DNA of 64,000 nt from Trochalopteron elliotii. Lineage: Eukaryota > Chordata > Aves > Passeriformes > Leiothrichidae. Where the stretch lies: positions 691,826 to 755,825 of the forward strand of contig JANPWX010000010.1 of the NCBI GenBank assembly GCA_024734555.1, written 5' to 3'. Positions 51,980 to 63,739 of the stretch are shown piece after piece. Both the position numbers and the translations under genes were made by a program. Each line of letters begins with the position of its first letter. Position 1 is the stretch's first letter. A model generated the notes under the pieces. The model ran no database searches. It was not told where the DNA came from and worked only from the letters and a program-made list of their open reading frames with translations.

Positions 51980-52528
51980 GAGGTAAGATTAAACAGTAAG
52001 AACTTTTCTTCTCTCTCCTCAGCTGGCAGAAGTCCTTTACATAGAACAAACTGTTTTGTAAATAAATTAAGTAACAACGTCTGACTTCCTAAGAATTTTA
52101 GATTTGTCTACATTTTCTTCTCCCTGCAATAATGCAAGCATGGTACTTTACATTCCCATGTAATCTCTCCAGATTCTCTCGGCAAATACAGAATTTCAAC
52201 TGAATGCAAAAGAAAAAAAAAAATCATCAGTTAGGAAAGACCTTCTGAACAGGAGTGTCAGGAGATAAAACCAGAAATTCGCCACGATGGGACTTGATCA
52301 GATTATAAAAACAGGTATGGGCAACAGTAGCGGACAGTTAAATATAAGTGGATATAAATGGCAGGGTTTTGCCAAATTAAGGCACTGTAGAACCAAATGA
52401 CTATCCACGGAAGGTTTTCTTAATTTTCACCCAGGGGATGGCAGCTGCCAGTCTGTAACTGCGAAAAACAATGAGAATGCTCTGGGTTTTTGTTTGAGGT
52501 TTTTTCCGTGGTTTCTTTAACCCAACGC

Positions 52529-52646
52529 TCTTGCCGCGGCCGCGACATGGCGGGCGCACCGGGCCTCTGCTGCCCCCGCGCGGTCCCCGGGCGCCTCTGC
52601 AGGCCCGGCCTCCCCCTCCTTCCCCACCCGCGGGATTCCGAGGAGT
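52529..52646. promoter_or_regulatory. isolated CpG-rich patch in intron (possible alternative promoter)
   Basis: About 118 bp contain about 16 CpG dinucleotides, with NotI- and SacII-type words (GCGGCCGC, CCGCGG), in an intron that is otherwise CpG-poor. The palindromic core CGACATGGCG gives an ATG on both strands and looks like the ATGGCGG core of a YY1-type site. On the minus strand the context is GCGCCCGCCATGTCGC, a fair start context leading into a short ORF. The location, 11 kb inside ST3GAL3, fits an internal promoter or first exon; this is inference. Confidence 0.5.
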
Positions 52647-53071
52647 TTCACTAAAAATCCTCATGTTTCAGTAAAAATCCTGACTTACACACATCGGTCT
52701 GTCCGGGACGGATTAAAAATAACATTTCCTAAGGAGCTGGAGGGAGGAGGAAGAGAAGGTCCTTGTATTTTCACACAATATCAGTTCCCTGGACCAACTC
52801 ACTACACAAACGAATTTTTTAGAATATCTGAATGCAAGCCAGAGGAGCAGAAACTGCTTAGCCAGGAGCTCAGCAGAAACCAGCCCAAAGTCCTTTCAGA
52901 TAACGGCATAGTTTCTATTCATAGAAGAACAAACTGTTATATAATACAATATGCTGTAATTATAAAAACAACTTTGCAGGAAATAAAATACACAGTGAGG
53001 AGAAGTTACATATTGTTATACCATACTGAATCTTTAATGTTTTTGTAACATGAATAAGACCTCTTTTTCAG

Positions 53072-53282
53072 TCACAGAATGGTTTGGGTTAGAACAAACC
53101 TTACGAGATCATCTAGCTCCAATTTCCCCACCCTGGACAGAGGACACTTTCCAATAGACCAGCTTGGTCAATGCCCCATCCAGCCTGGCCTTAAACACTT
53201 CCAGGGATGGGGAATCCACAACTTCTCTGGGCAACTTGTTCCAGTGTCTCACAGTGAAGAATTTCTTCCTCACACCTAATCA
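53072..53282 (-). mobile_element. CR1 LINE 3' end fragment (minus orientation)
   Basis: The plus strand reads GTCACAGAATGGTTTGGGTT, then ATCATCTAGCTCCAA, CAGCCTGGCCTTAAACACTT, CCAGGGATGGGG, CACAACTTCTCTGGGCAA and TTCCTCACACCTAAT. This is the reverse complement of the CR1 3' end and is well preserved over about 210 bp. It is strongly 5'-truncated and non-coding. Confidence 0.94.
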
Positions 53283-53934
53283 AAATAAATGCATAAAATC
53301 TATCTTTCAAATTTCTATTAAAATTATATTTGAAGCATTGTTAAATAAGAGACAATATTAGAAAATTCAATCAAAATTAACATATTTTTCTACTGTAATT
53401 CAATTTGCACTCTTTACATTGCATTAACTCAGGCTTTTGCTTCTAATGAAGAACTTGACCCAAACACAAAAGCTCTGGAGTCGAAGATATAGAAAATAAT
53501 GTTAAAATGAATCACAATGAAAAATAATAAAAGCCTTTGCATTTTTTCAGATAAGGCACTTTTAAACAGAGATTATAGCAGCAGTACTAACAGAAGAAAG
53601 CAGCATTACTAATTTCCTAGCAGCTTAATGGAGAACCACCCATGCTCCACTTGGAACCTGATAGAATTGTGTGGGGCAAGTCTCAAAAGGCTGAAGTCTT
53701 TGCAAGTAAATTCACAGTAATTAGGTTTCTAATTATACCCAGAGCATTAGTGATTGCTATGGTTAAAACAGCCTGATTCATTATTCCTCTCTTTCTGAAA
53801 GCTCAGTCTTTCACTGTTTGAGCAGAAATTCTAGAAGTTTAGTCTGCCTCAACATGCATTTTTTTAAAGTTTAAACAGAAGAACAGAGTCCTGTGCTTAT
53901 ATATGGAGAACAAAATTAAACTTTTCCACTACTA

Positions 53935-53971
53935 CAAAAAAAAACCAAAAAAAACCCCCAAAAAACCCCAA
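53935..53971. repeat. A-rich tract with C-runs
   Basis: A9, CC, A8, C5, A6 and CCCC follow each other. This is the same A/C pattern as at 31995 and is low-complexity sequence. Confidence 0.8.
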
Positions 53972-55972
53972 CTCCCTGGTATTGAAGCAGCTAAAAAGCA
54001 TTAAGTACAAGGCCTTTGATGAGGCAAATCTGAAGGCTGAAAAGCCCCAAACCAAAATTCATAACAGTTCAAGTTGTAGACTTACTTCTGAAGGCACTTG
54101 GACAGAGGCATCTGAGGCAGCTTCTACAGCAACTCACAGCAGCCACATCATACCCTAATTACAGACCTACATCACACCACCAGCACTGCCCATGCAGACC
54201 ATGCTTTATTATCAATACAGAGCTCTGAAATGCTGCCTGTGCTCCTACAAGCATCCACAGAGGACCTTTGCCCCAAGCAAACGACTTCAATGTATTCAGC
54301 CCTCCTGAACTACAGATGTAGAATGTGTAATTATAGGACAGAGAGTCTCATTTGGCCAACTGGACTGAGATGAAAAACCTTCAGACCTTTATTCTATTCA
54401 TAGCTCTGCCCTTGAGCTGCTGCATGACAGAAAAATTTGACTTTCCTGTGCATCAGCTTCCTCTACCTTTCTGACTGTATTCATCACATTTCATCCTAAG
54501 AAATGTGCCTCTGCATTTTTTTATTAGGGTGTCCAGACACAATTACAGTTGAGAAACAATATTTACATAGTATTTTGTAGCTACTCTGAAATTGATTAAC
54601 TTGCAACAAAGACAAAAAGATGCAATTGCACTTATAAATTATTAACTTTGCAACAGTAAGAATAAGCCTTCAGAAGTAGGAAGCCATCAGCTACTTAACT
54701 GTTGGACAAACTCAGCTTTTATTGATTTCTGTGCCATCCTTTTTTCACTACTTCTTTTAAAGCATACATGCATCTGTTCATAGTGCTTTGAAAGAAGATA
54801 GTCCCTGGAACATGCACACTCACAGTAGTTATAAAAGACAGCAGTTAAACTTTTCTGTATTTGTTAACTCTTTCTGTTCTATGAGTGATTAAGGGGTACA
54901 CTTTCTGCACTGCTGCAGCTCTGATGACTCACATTTAATCAGTGTCCAAACACTGAAAACCACAGGGTAACAACTGTGAAAAAGTGACATGCTGTAACAG
55001 AACCAAGTTAAAGTAGGAGGGATCCCAGCATCATATGAAAAAAGTTAAGAAACAAGCATGTTTCTAAGCACTTAAAAATGGAAATAGCTGATTTTAACAC
55101 ATTCTGATTTTTTTTTTTAATAGCTTTTTGGAACTCAGAAAGAAGTGCTAAATCCTGACCCTCAGAGATACACATTTCCTGGATTGGTGAGGCCTTTGGT
55201 TATGCAAAACACCAAGAACTGGTTAAGAAACATCCTGTAGTTTCTGTACCTGACTAGAATTTTGGCCCTATCCTCACACATTGTTAACTTCCTCAGGAAA
55301 GCAATGCATGCAGAAGTAATATAATAACCCAGTGCCATGAAGGAGTAACCACTTGAAATCACCTACCTCAGGTTCGAACATCTATTCAGGATATGCACAC
55401 ACAGTACAAATTACTTTTTGCCTGGGTGCACGATTACATTCCTTCTGAAGTGCAGAAGAGATACATAATTCATAGAGAGCTATACCTCATGACCCAAGGG
55501 TACTTGTCCTTGCAAGTCATACCCAGGTTGTTTGGCTGCTTTATTGCCTCAGCCTGACACTGTGATGTAAACCCAGACTGCAATGACAAAAAATGTGATG
55601 TTATAGTGACAATGTTGAAAAAATATAACAAACTAGGAAAAATCTCCTCTGAAAAACATCCCTAAGTGTGACAGGCTCAGTCAGAATCAGTACCAAGGCC
55701 ACGCTCAGATCACAGCAGCACCAACTGTCCAACTTGAGACAAATCACAAATTACCTCCTTTGTCCCAAGGTCAGTAGAACTGATGAGAAACAGAACTGAA
55801 ATGAGTGTGGAAGGTGCCCAAAGCCAGCCTGACTGTATCAAAGTCAACCGAAAAAGTGTGATCTATTCTATCAAATGAGTGGTGAAGGTCAGTTCTCATC
55901 GAGGTTGGCAATACCTTCATCACTACAGCCAGGGCTGCAATGGTACAGGTGAGAGGTGGGGGGATGCACCGT

Positions 55973-55998
55973 GAGGAGGAGGAGGAGGAGGAGGAGGA
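55973..55998. repeat. (GAG)n trinucleotide run, about 8.7 units
   Basis: A perfect GAG array of 26 bp. It reads as polyserine in one minus-strand frame, giving a false ORF (55771-56016), which is rejected as a gene. Confidence 0.95.
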
Positions 55999-58900
55999 AG
56001 AGAGGCAGAGAACCACTCACTAACACGGATGACACAGCTCTCACAAGGAGGTATTGTTTCCAGCTGAACGCATTGCTAAGGGGTTCACAGTCAGCTGAGA
56101 TAAATAAATCCTTTCACCTCTGAAAGCACTCAGCTGCAGAGCAATTGCTACCAGAGGTAAAATGCTTTCACTGCAATGTACCTTTCCAGAACACAGAAAA
56201 CTGCTGACTTTGACCTCTGGAAATCTGTATCAGAAGACACATCTTTGGCTGCATGTAAGACATTGAACACTGTTCCTTATGAACACTCTCCCAATCCACC
56301 CACCTAAAGTCACAAGAACATACCCTTCCCAAAAATTTGTGGGGAGGCCAGGGAGAAAATGCACTAGTTGAACAAGTGAAGCAAGTGTAACACTAAGTCA
56401 GGCTGAGGTCAACTAAATAAAACAAACAAAAATCACACCGCTTTGAACTGGGCAAGTTCTTCAATTGTACCCATCAGCTAATAACACAAATGGAAAGAGG
56501 GGGAAATAGAAAGGGACCCAAACAGCATCAAGACAGTAGCTGTCAAGAGAAGCAAGAGCAACTTACTATTTCAAAATGCAAAATCTAAGGCCCAGCCTTG
56601 AGCAGTGAGATGGAGAAGTATTCTTGCACCTTACATTTCAATCGTGCTAAAGAGTCAGCACTGGCCCAGAACTAAAACAGTAACCCAAAAAAGCCAAAAT
56701 TAAGATAGTACAAGTACAGTGTTACAGCTACCCCTCAAGCCACAACATACTTAGGGTGCTATGCCCTTAATGACCTTCACTAAACCTGCTCCTCATATGC
56801 TCCTAAAGCCAGAAGAGTTTTCAGGGAGTTTCCTCCTCTGGAGAAATCCCAAGGACAAGGCATGCTATACTTGCTCCCTCTCTCAACAGCTCTGTCATGC
56901 ATCATTTCCCATTGTCCCTGTAGTGTTTTGTCCTGCACTGGTAACAATACAGCAGCACTTGAAATTCCTGGAGAGACAGCAGGGTCATAAAATAATGCCA
57001 GGTATTTCACTAAATAGGCAGTAACAGATCAGAAAAAGATGAGGCACTTTCATTTCCCTATGCTCCTTGTCTGTCCTGTGAAGTGCTGCCTTTTAGAAGA
57101 CAGGGAGGCACTTACGAATTTTTAAATTTTGTTTTTAACTCTCATAAGTTCTGATTCACATTCACTGAGCAGACTGTCTGTTCTGTCCCCGTGGCACAGG
57201 CAGCAGCTCGTGTGAGCCAGGCAGGCAGTTCTGTGCAGTTACATCCAACAGCAAGAGCAACCAGGAGCACACACAGCAGCTTCCAGCCAAGAGAGAAATA
57301 GCTGGCACAATTACAGCTGTGAAAGATACTACCACAACTGAGTGTCCTGGAGTTGCTGGAGTTTAAGTTTAGCCATGCTCTTTATGCTGGCAAGCTAGGA
57401 GGGAGCACAAAGTAACTTGAACGTTGACAATTTCTGGGCACCAGATCAATTTTTTTCCCCTGTTCTGCACAGATAAGAGAACTATCCACCATAATTAGTA
57501 TACTGTAGCTTAAAGTTTCAAGCTGAACACAAATGGAATACCTCAGCCCAGTATGAGAAAACTTAGAAAAGTTAAGCTACTTTACCAGACAACTCTTGTT
57601 TTAACTTCTATTTTTACATCTTTGTTTCTAATATTCACTGCTGCCTCAATAACATTACTTGCTATTTTTAGCATTTCAAAAAAGCATCACTGTGATTCTC
57701 AAATCCCTAAAGCATCTGAAAACTAGCAAAGGGATCCTTAAAACTGTAGTTGGATCCATGTTATGAGAACTTTCTAAACATTTGTTCTCAATTTTGGTGC
57801 AGAAAGTACAGCACTAACACACACTGCAGCTGAGTAGATGAAACAAACCCTAAAGTTACTAATAACTCAAACATTAAAAAAGTCACAATAATCCATCTCA
57901 GTGCTGTACCCAGTCTCTTCCTGCAAAGCAAAAAAAAGCAACTGTTCCAGGAAGCTTATAGTGCTGCACAATACTGTCCAAAACAGTCTTTTTTAAAAAA
58001 GTAATGCCCACAAGGTTAGTCTCTCAGGCTTTCCAGCCTGTGAAGCAGAGGCAACAGCAATAAAGTCTACTTTAAAGGATACACACACCCTCCCCTGTAA
58101 AGCTAACCCCATAGATAGAGAGCAATTAAAATTGTTACCATCACCATTTGCTTGCTATCCCTCACAACAGCACTGTGAATGCCTTGCCAAAAAATATGCT
58201 CCCTCAGCCACTTAATCATCAATTCAGCCATCCCAGTTCAAACCATTTTCATCAGATTTATGCTCCCAGTGCCAAGCTGAGCTAGCCTGGAGTTGTTAGT
58301 TTTTATAGGAGCACTCCTGCATTCCCATCTTCTGGCAATGGCAAGTAGGACAATCACAGCAGACCACAAAACCATTACGTGACTCTCTCTACAAAGAGGA
58401 CAAGTTTGTCTCCATGGCCTAGTTGCTCACACACCAACCAAATGTCTTTTCATTGGTTCTTCATTAAACAAAGAACAGAAGTCAGATGTCAGTGTACATA
58501 AGATCCACTCCCTTGACGCAGAACAAACGACACTTGCAGTAACCCAAGACACAGCAGCTGTACCCACCCACCCAGGATACCACCACACATCCAATGAGGC
58601 TTTAGCCACCTGAGAAAGAGTACACATTTTCCAAACCCTTGTAAGAAGATCCACGTCTTCAGTACATTGTTACACCCTAATACAAGAATTTACATAAGTA
58701 CCATTTCACTTTGAAAGAGATAAACCAGTATTTATATTGATAATAAAGGTTTGATTGCTTTTGATTAATTCAGCCTTTTTTGCTGCATGACTGGTTTCCA
58801 TGGAAATGCAAGCAGATTAAAAACCTGCAACCAGAAGTGAGTCAGTTTTGCCTGTTTATGTCTCCTCAGTTCCCTTGGAAACAGACATTAAAAAAAAAAA

Positions 58901-60403
58901 AGGCGTAAAAAGGATAAGGGTCCTGAAATACCTTCAGAAAATCTCTTCCCAAAGCTTTATCTCTTTGGCTGCCTTGCCAGAATTAGAGTAGAAAATAACA
59001 CAGAGCAACAGATGACAGAATAGTGACTTGATTTTTTTAAGGACACATCAACAGAACATACCTGGAGATGTTTCAAAAACCACATTCTAACTGACAAGCT
59101 CAAACTGTATTAACGTGGGTTTTAGCAAAAGTGCTTCATGCAGAGTATATACTTCTTTTAATTAGTTCAATGCTAATCTAGAGAGAAATATAACAGAGAA
59201 CAAGAAAACAGCGTCACACAGTCCTTGTCCCAAGTATATTTCAATACTTTGAGAGAGGGGGAAAAAGTAAAAGCTGCCTTGGGGAAATGAGTCCAATATT
59301 TCCATTGCCAAGATGCTTTTTAATGGAATCATTCCTTCCTTACAACACATTCATTTTGAAGTTGCAAAAGTTCAGTTAAGTAACAAACATCAGTATTAAA
59401 TTTGTTATGCATAAAAATGCATTCCTCCAAGCTGATAAAGCAAACCTAGGAGGGCCTGTCAGCAAGACTGCTTCTCCCACCATACTTTTCAAAGACAACA
59501 GTGCACCCTCCTACGAGCTGGATCCTCACACTGGTATAGACAACATCTTCCTTCCTCCTCAGAGCCAAATGTATCAGGGAAGGAATAAGATGGGAACTCA
59601 CTAGGAAAGAGGCTGCAGTACATGTCTCAGACCTTCAAAGCCTGCTTCTATCGCTTCCATTACTACACAAGAATTCTCCAACGACCAAGTGTCCAGAAAC
59701 ACAAAGAACAGCAGTACAATTATTTGCTCTACTAAGTTCCTTCTAGAATGTTCAGGACAGCTAAACCGGCTTACAAACCATTTCCTTGTTTGTCTTCCAC
59801 ATCACATCATCAGTTCTACATGCTCAACACAACTCCATGGAACTCAACACTTCATCAGAGAGCTGTGGAATCCATCATTACTGCCTGGCTGGGAAGAACG
59901 TGCAGGGACGGTGCCCATCTCTTACCACCACCACTGTCAAGAGACTGAAGCTGCATTACAAACATCAGGAAAAAGGAAATCTCACCTCTGTGTCCTAAAC
60001 CCTGCACATATACTCCCAACAATCACCAGAACTCAAGGGCCCTCCTGCATTTAGCATTACAATCCTTATTTTTGTACTTTGCTGCTACTCTAAGAACTAA
60101 CAATATACTGCCACCAACATGAAACAAGGCTTGGGGAAGAGTAGCCAGTCGTGATACTCACTAAAAGGATGAGAGAGAGTTAGCAATCACTGGAGGTGTC
60201 TTGAATAGAAGAAGCAGTTGAACTTAATTCAATGTTAATTAGTTCCCATTAGCCAAATTCAATCTATTCTTGTCACAGTAAAGATAAGCCTTAGAGAATT
60301 AATTATTTCCTATTCTCCTTTGTATTTTGGCAAGGTGTAGCATCACACAGGAAGGAGAATTATCTTGCAGTACTCACTAAGGCATCACTCAAGGAGGACA
60401 GAT

Positions 60404-60434
60404 TTAACATTAAGTGGAGAATATTTAATGTTAA
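60404..60434. other. 10-bp inverted repeat with 11-nt loop
   Basis: TTAACATTAA at 60404-60413 and TTAATGTTAA at 60425-60434 are exact complements. It is an AT-rich hairpin in intron sequence, with no recognised role. Confidence 0.7.
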
Positions 60435-63400
60435 GGGAACATTAAGAGAAATGTTAATGTGTATCTTTCAGTCTATTTTGAAGTTCAGCCTCCTTTCTTG
60501 TAGAGGTCAGATGTACATATAAACAAAATAATTTAGCTATTTATTTACTTCAGCTAAATACACAAACAACCAAGTGTCAGGAAGACTAGTTTACACAGCA
60601 AACCACTTTACAGTTACCATTCAAATTCATCCATGACAATGATATGCACAGGCATCTTCTAAAACATTAAGTGAACACACCACACAAGCAGCAAATAAGC
60701 AGATCAAGTGTTTTCCACCATACTCTACAACAAATTTGTTTGTTTCCATTATTAAATGCAAGTGTCAAGTTTACTACAATCAGTCTCTGAAGAGATTGCA
60801 AGGGTATGAGGTGTTGGGATCAGCTTAGTTTCATACCTCCTGTAGCACAAAGAACAGAACAAAGATGAATGTCACTGCTGAAGCTAGGGAGTTGCTATTA
60901 AACAGATGAAAGGCGCTGGTCACAAGAAAAGGGAAAAGAATTTAGTAAGTTAACTCACACAAAATCAATAATCTTTGATTACTAAGGACCCCAAAATTAA
61001 CACAACTGACTTAGCCTTTGGGGACATCAGCATTATCACATTAATCTTAAGGAAATTTACAAGGTCACACACTGCATTGTAATTCAGGAAATAAAACCAC
61101 AACGGTTATCAGCTACCAGCTGACTGGTGCACTTAACTAAGCAAGACTCCCCTCCAGCAAATACAAACTCTAAGTGCCCCATTATACATTGTATCATATT
61201 ACACATTCTCAAGAAAGCCTGATCATAGTTAAATAAGTAATTCAAATCTGCCATTCGTTAACTTCTAAATGCTGATTTATAGGAGCTTAACATTAGCTCT
61301 TCATATCGAGTTCCCCAAAATGGGGTTTTACACTTGTACTTTAAATTTGCCTAAGTTCCTCCTGTGTTAAATTATATGATAAATAAAATGGGGTTTGAGG
61401 CATAAAAAAGTCTCAAGACCAACTGAAAAGAGGTACTATTTTTACTGTTTCAAAATAATATCAGCCCCTTTATGCTAGACTGCTGCTTATGCTAATATTT
61501 CAAGGAACTTTACCCAATATTTAAGACACAATCCACAAAAGTGTCTAGAAGGAACAAGAGCACAGCCTAAATCAATTGTGACAACTGATAAAGAACAGTA
61601 AGCTAAATCCTCAAGCTAGCATCATCTCTCTTTGTACATGTTGAAGAAGCTTAATGAAAACACTGCAAGTCCCAAGAATAAATGAATGACACATTTTACA
61701 CAAAAGATTAGACAACAGGGGACACACCCCCCAAACCAAAGACGTGTTATGTTACCTGGCAGTGCTCCTGGGTACCCAGAAGCAGCCAATGCACTCAACG
61801 GAAATCACTCTAACTAGGCTGCAACTTAAGAGTCATCTTTCCAGGTAAAAGTGTTCAATTTATACAAATTCACAGCGTCTGCACACAGATTTGCAACACT
61901 GCACTGCAACCAAAAGTTACAACAAAACTCCCCAAGGACTGACACGGTGTAAAGTAACAAAGAGCACACAAAGCTAAAGGCACAAAATCTGAAGAGGATT
62001 GCAGAAAGTTAGAACCCTCCTCAGCAACTTGGTGCATAACACAAACACATAGCTGCTCCTTCATTTGTAACAAAGATCACACACAAGTCGTGGCATGAAA
62101 GGGTTTTTTGCAGGCCTTGGAAAGTCCAATGTGATTTCCTGGTGGTGTGAAGGAAGTAAATTATGGTAGGTGGTATGATTTCATAACAGATCATCATTAA
62201 TAGCAGATATGGCAAAACTGTTCTTTTAAACCACAACTGTACTTATTTTCATGCAGGAAGGATTTTCTACACCTTGTCAATGAAAGTGCTACTTTTCAGA
62301 AACTCATAATCAAGATTTTTAACTCCCCCTCTGAAGCACAAACCTGAAGAAAAAATCCCTGCTCAAAAAACCACTATACATCTCCTTTCACAAATTTAGT
62401 CTTACAGTACCTGTTCTAGTCCAAGGCACCTTAGTAGCTCTCCTGTCAAAATCAGTGCAGCAGCACAAGGGTCACATCCAAGTCATCATCTGTCATCAAG
62501 CAACACTTCTGAAGAGCATATAACAACAGATTTGGAGCATGTAGAGGTAGAAAAACACTAAGTTTGGGAAGCATTGCAGCAGAAACCTCTCTCAGCATGC
62601 ACAAAAATGCAATACAGCAAAGAAGAAATTGACCAGCAGCTTCTTGTCAGTTCTGGATCAGTGTTTCTCAGCTGCTGATGCAGGGAGCAACAGTCAGCTC
62701 CGTGATATCTGAAACAGCCTGTGGAACAGCTGTAAGGAAGGCTGGCTTGTGTTCTGGGGAGGAGGGGAGAGGAGGGAATTGTTTTCTTGTTTTTATATTT
62801 TCAGTAAATCGTTCCTGCATGCAGGGAAAATCAACACAAACAAAAATAAGAGCAGCAACTGAGCAATCAAACTTCAGCCTAATTTCTGTCTCATTGCATC
62901 TGTAACCTTCTATGGCCTTACTGCACAATACAATCCTCAGATTGTATTCAATGAGATCAGATGTCTCTTTGGACTTAAAAAGGTTGAGAGACATCCTTTA
63001 GATGACAGATATTTGGCAGATAACACGGAATATAAATGGAAGATGAGGATTTCTGAAGGACAAAGTAAGATGATGAGATAACCAGCATACATGATTATAG
63101 AAAGAAATCAAAATTCACCAGAGGAAAAAAACCAAACTTGTCTTAGATATTTTAAAACATACAGAGGATTCAGGAAACAAAAGTCTCAACATACAAACTC
63201 TTTATTTTGACAATAAGGAATCATAAACTAACAGAATACTCTAAGAACTGAGATCTCTAATAGTAGATTTATAAAGCATGAACCTGCTCTTGTACCCAGT
63301 AATAAAAGTAAAGCCATAAAGAGCATTAGGTAGTCACAAATTCGACCCCTTAAGCATACTAAAAGCTCTAGCATTTGAGTGGGCTTAATCACATCCCTCT

Positions 63401-63494
63401 AATACTACTAAATCAGAACTATCTCACCACTATTGCAACTATTTAACAGATGTTTTAGGGAGCCCAGAAACAGTTGCACTGTTCTGCTACTTAC

Positions 63495-63639
63495 TTGAAT
63501 CCTCCCATCTGAGAAGGTGCAACTTCCAAGCAGAATAGTACAGAAATCCCAGTACCAGAAAGAGACAGAGGGCTAGCAGCAGGTTACGCATAAACACCAA
63601 GAGTCCCATCTTCACATTAAATCTGTTCTTCTACATGAC
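63495..63639 (-). CDS. ST3GAL3: ST3GAL3 first coding exon (leader + residues 1-38)
   Basis: This exon encodes the start of a beta-galactoside alpha-2,3-sialyltransferase, a Golgi enzyme that moves sialic acid from CMP-Neu5Ac to terminal galactose of glycoproteins and glycolipids. The ATG is at 63609-63607 in a strong context (A at -3, G at +4). The peptide begins MGLLVFMRN, a short cytoplasmic tail. A hydrophobic anchor follows (about residues 10-28, LLLALCLFLVLGFLYYSAW), then KLHLLRWEDS, the start of the stem. This matches the known vertebrate ST3GAL3 N-terminus nearly residue for residue; human, as I recall it, has VRN and QWEEDS where this has MRN and RWEDS. The acceptor is a pyrimidine tract ending CAG before GTCATG at 63639. 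The donor at 63494 reads A|GTAAGT and leaves phase 1 (38 codons plus one base). Coding part 63495-63609; 63610-63639 is 5' UTR. Very confident in identity; the leader splice site is inferred. Confidence 0.95.
63610..63639 (-). promoter_or_regulatory. ST3GAL3: ST3GAL3 leader with two start-stop upstream ORFs
   Basis: The 30-nt 5' UTR part of the first coding exon contains two minimal upstream ORFs made of a start codon directly followed by a stop. ATG-TAG is at 63636-63631, in frame with the main ATG 27 nt upstream. ATG-TGA is at 63617-63612, two bases before the main ATG and in another frame. The first has G at -3 and T at +4 and the second has T at -3, so both contexts are weaker than the main start. 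Such elements can stall or drop ribosomes and lower translation; that effect here is inferred. Confidence 0.7.
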
Positions 63640-63739
63640 CTGAGAAAGAAAAACAGGTTGAAGTTGAAGCCACCTTCTCCAACAGGCATCCTCTCCAAAA
63701 CATGCAATCCCACACCCACCATAAGACACAGATCCCAAG
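63640..63739 (-). other. ST3GAL3: intron upstream of ST3GAL3 first coding exon
   Basis: The 3' end of a 5'-UTR intron is inferred from the strong acceptor (pyrimidine tract TTTTTCTTTCTCAG) at its left end, 63640 onward. Its 5' end was not located. If this AG is not used, the sequence would be 5' UTR continuous with the CpG island. Confidence 0.6.

Larger units (their letters stand above)
28424..63494 (-). other. ST3GAL3: ST3GAL3 first coding intron, 35 kb
   Basis: Bounded by the donor at 63494 and the acceptor at 28424. From 28.4 to 41.3 kb there is unique AT-rich sequence with A-rich tracts near 31995 and 32946 and no gene seen. From 41.3 to 53.3 kb lie all five recognised CR1 fragments, the hairpin at 44.34 kb, the small ORF at 51.8 kb and the CpG-rich patch at 52.53 kb. 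From 53.3 to 63.5 kb there is unique sequence with a short (GAG)n run at 55973. A phase-1 alternative exon known in mammals (peptide SKYSHSSSPQEKPVA) was searched for here and not found. Confidence 0.8.

Noticed and set aside
55771..56016. Minus-strand ORF with a polyserine run
   Set aside because: The polyserine is the (GAG)n repeat read in reverse; there is no other support.
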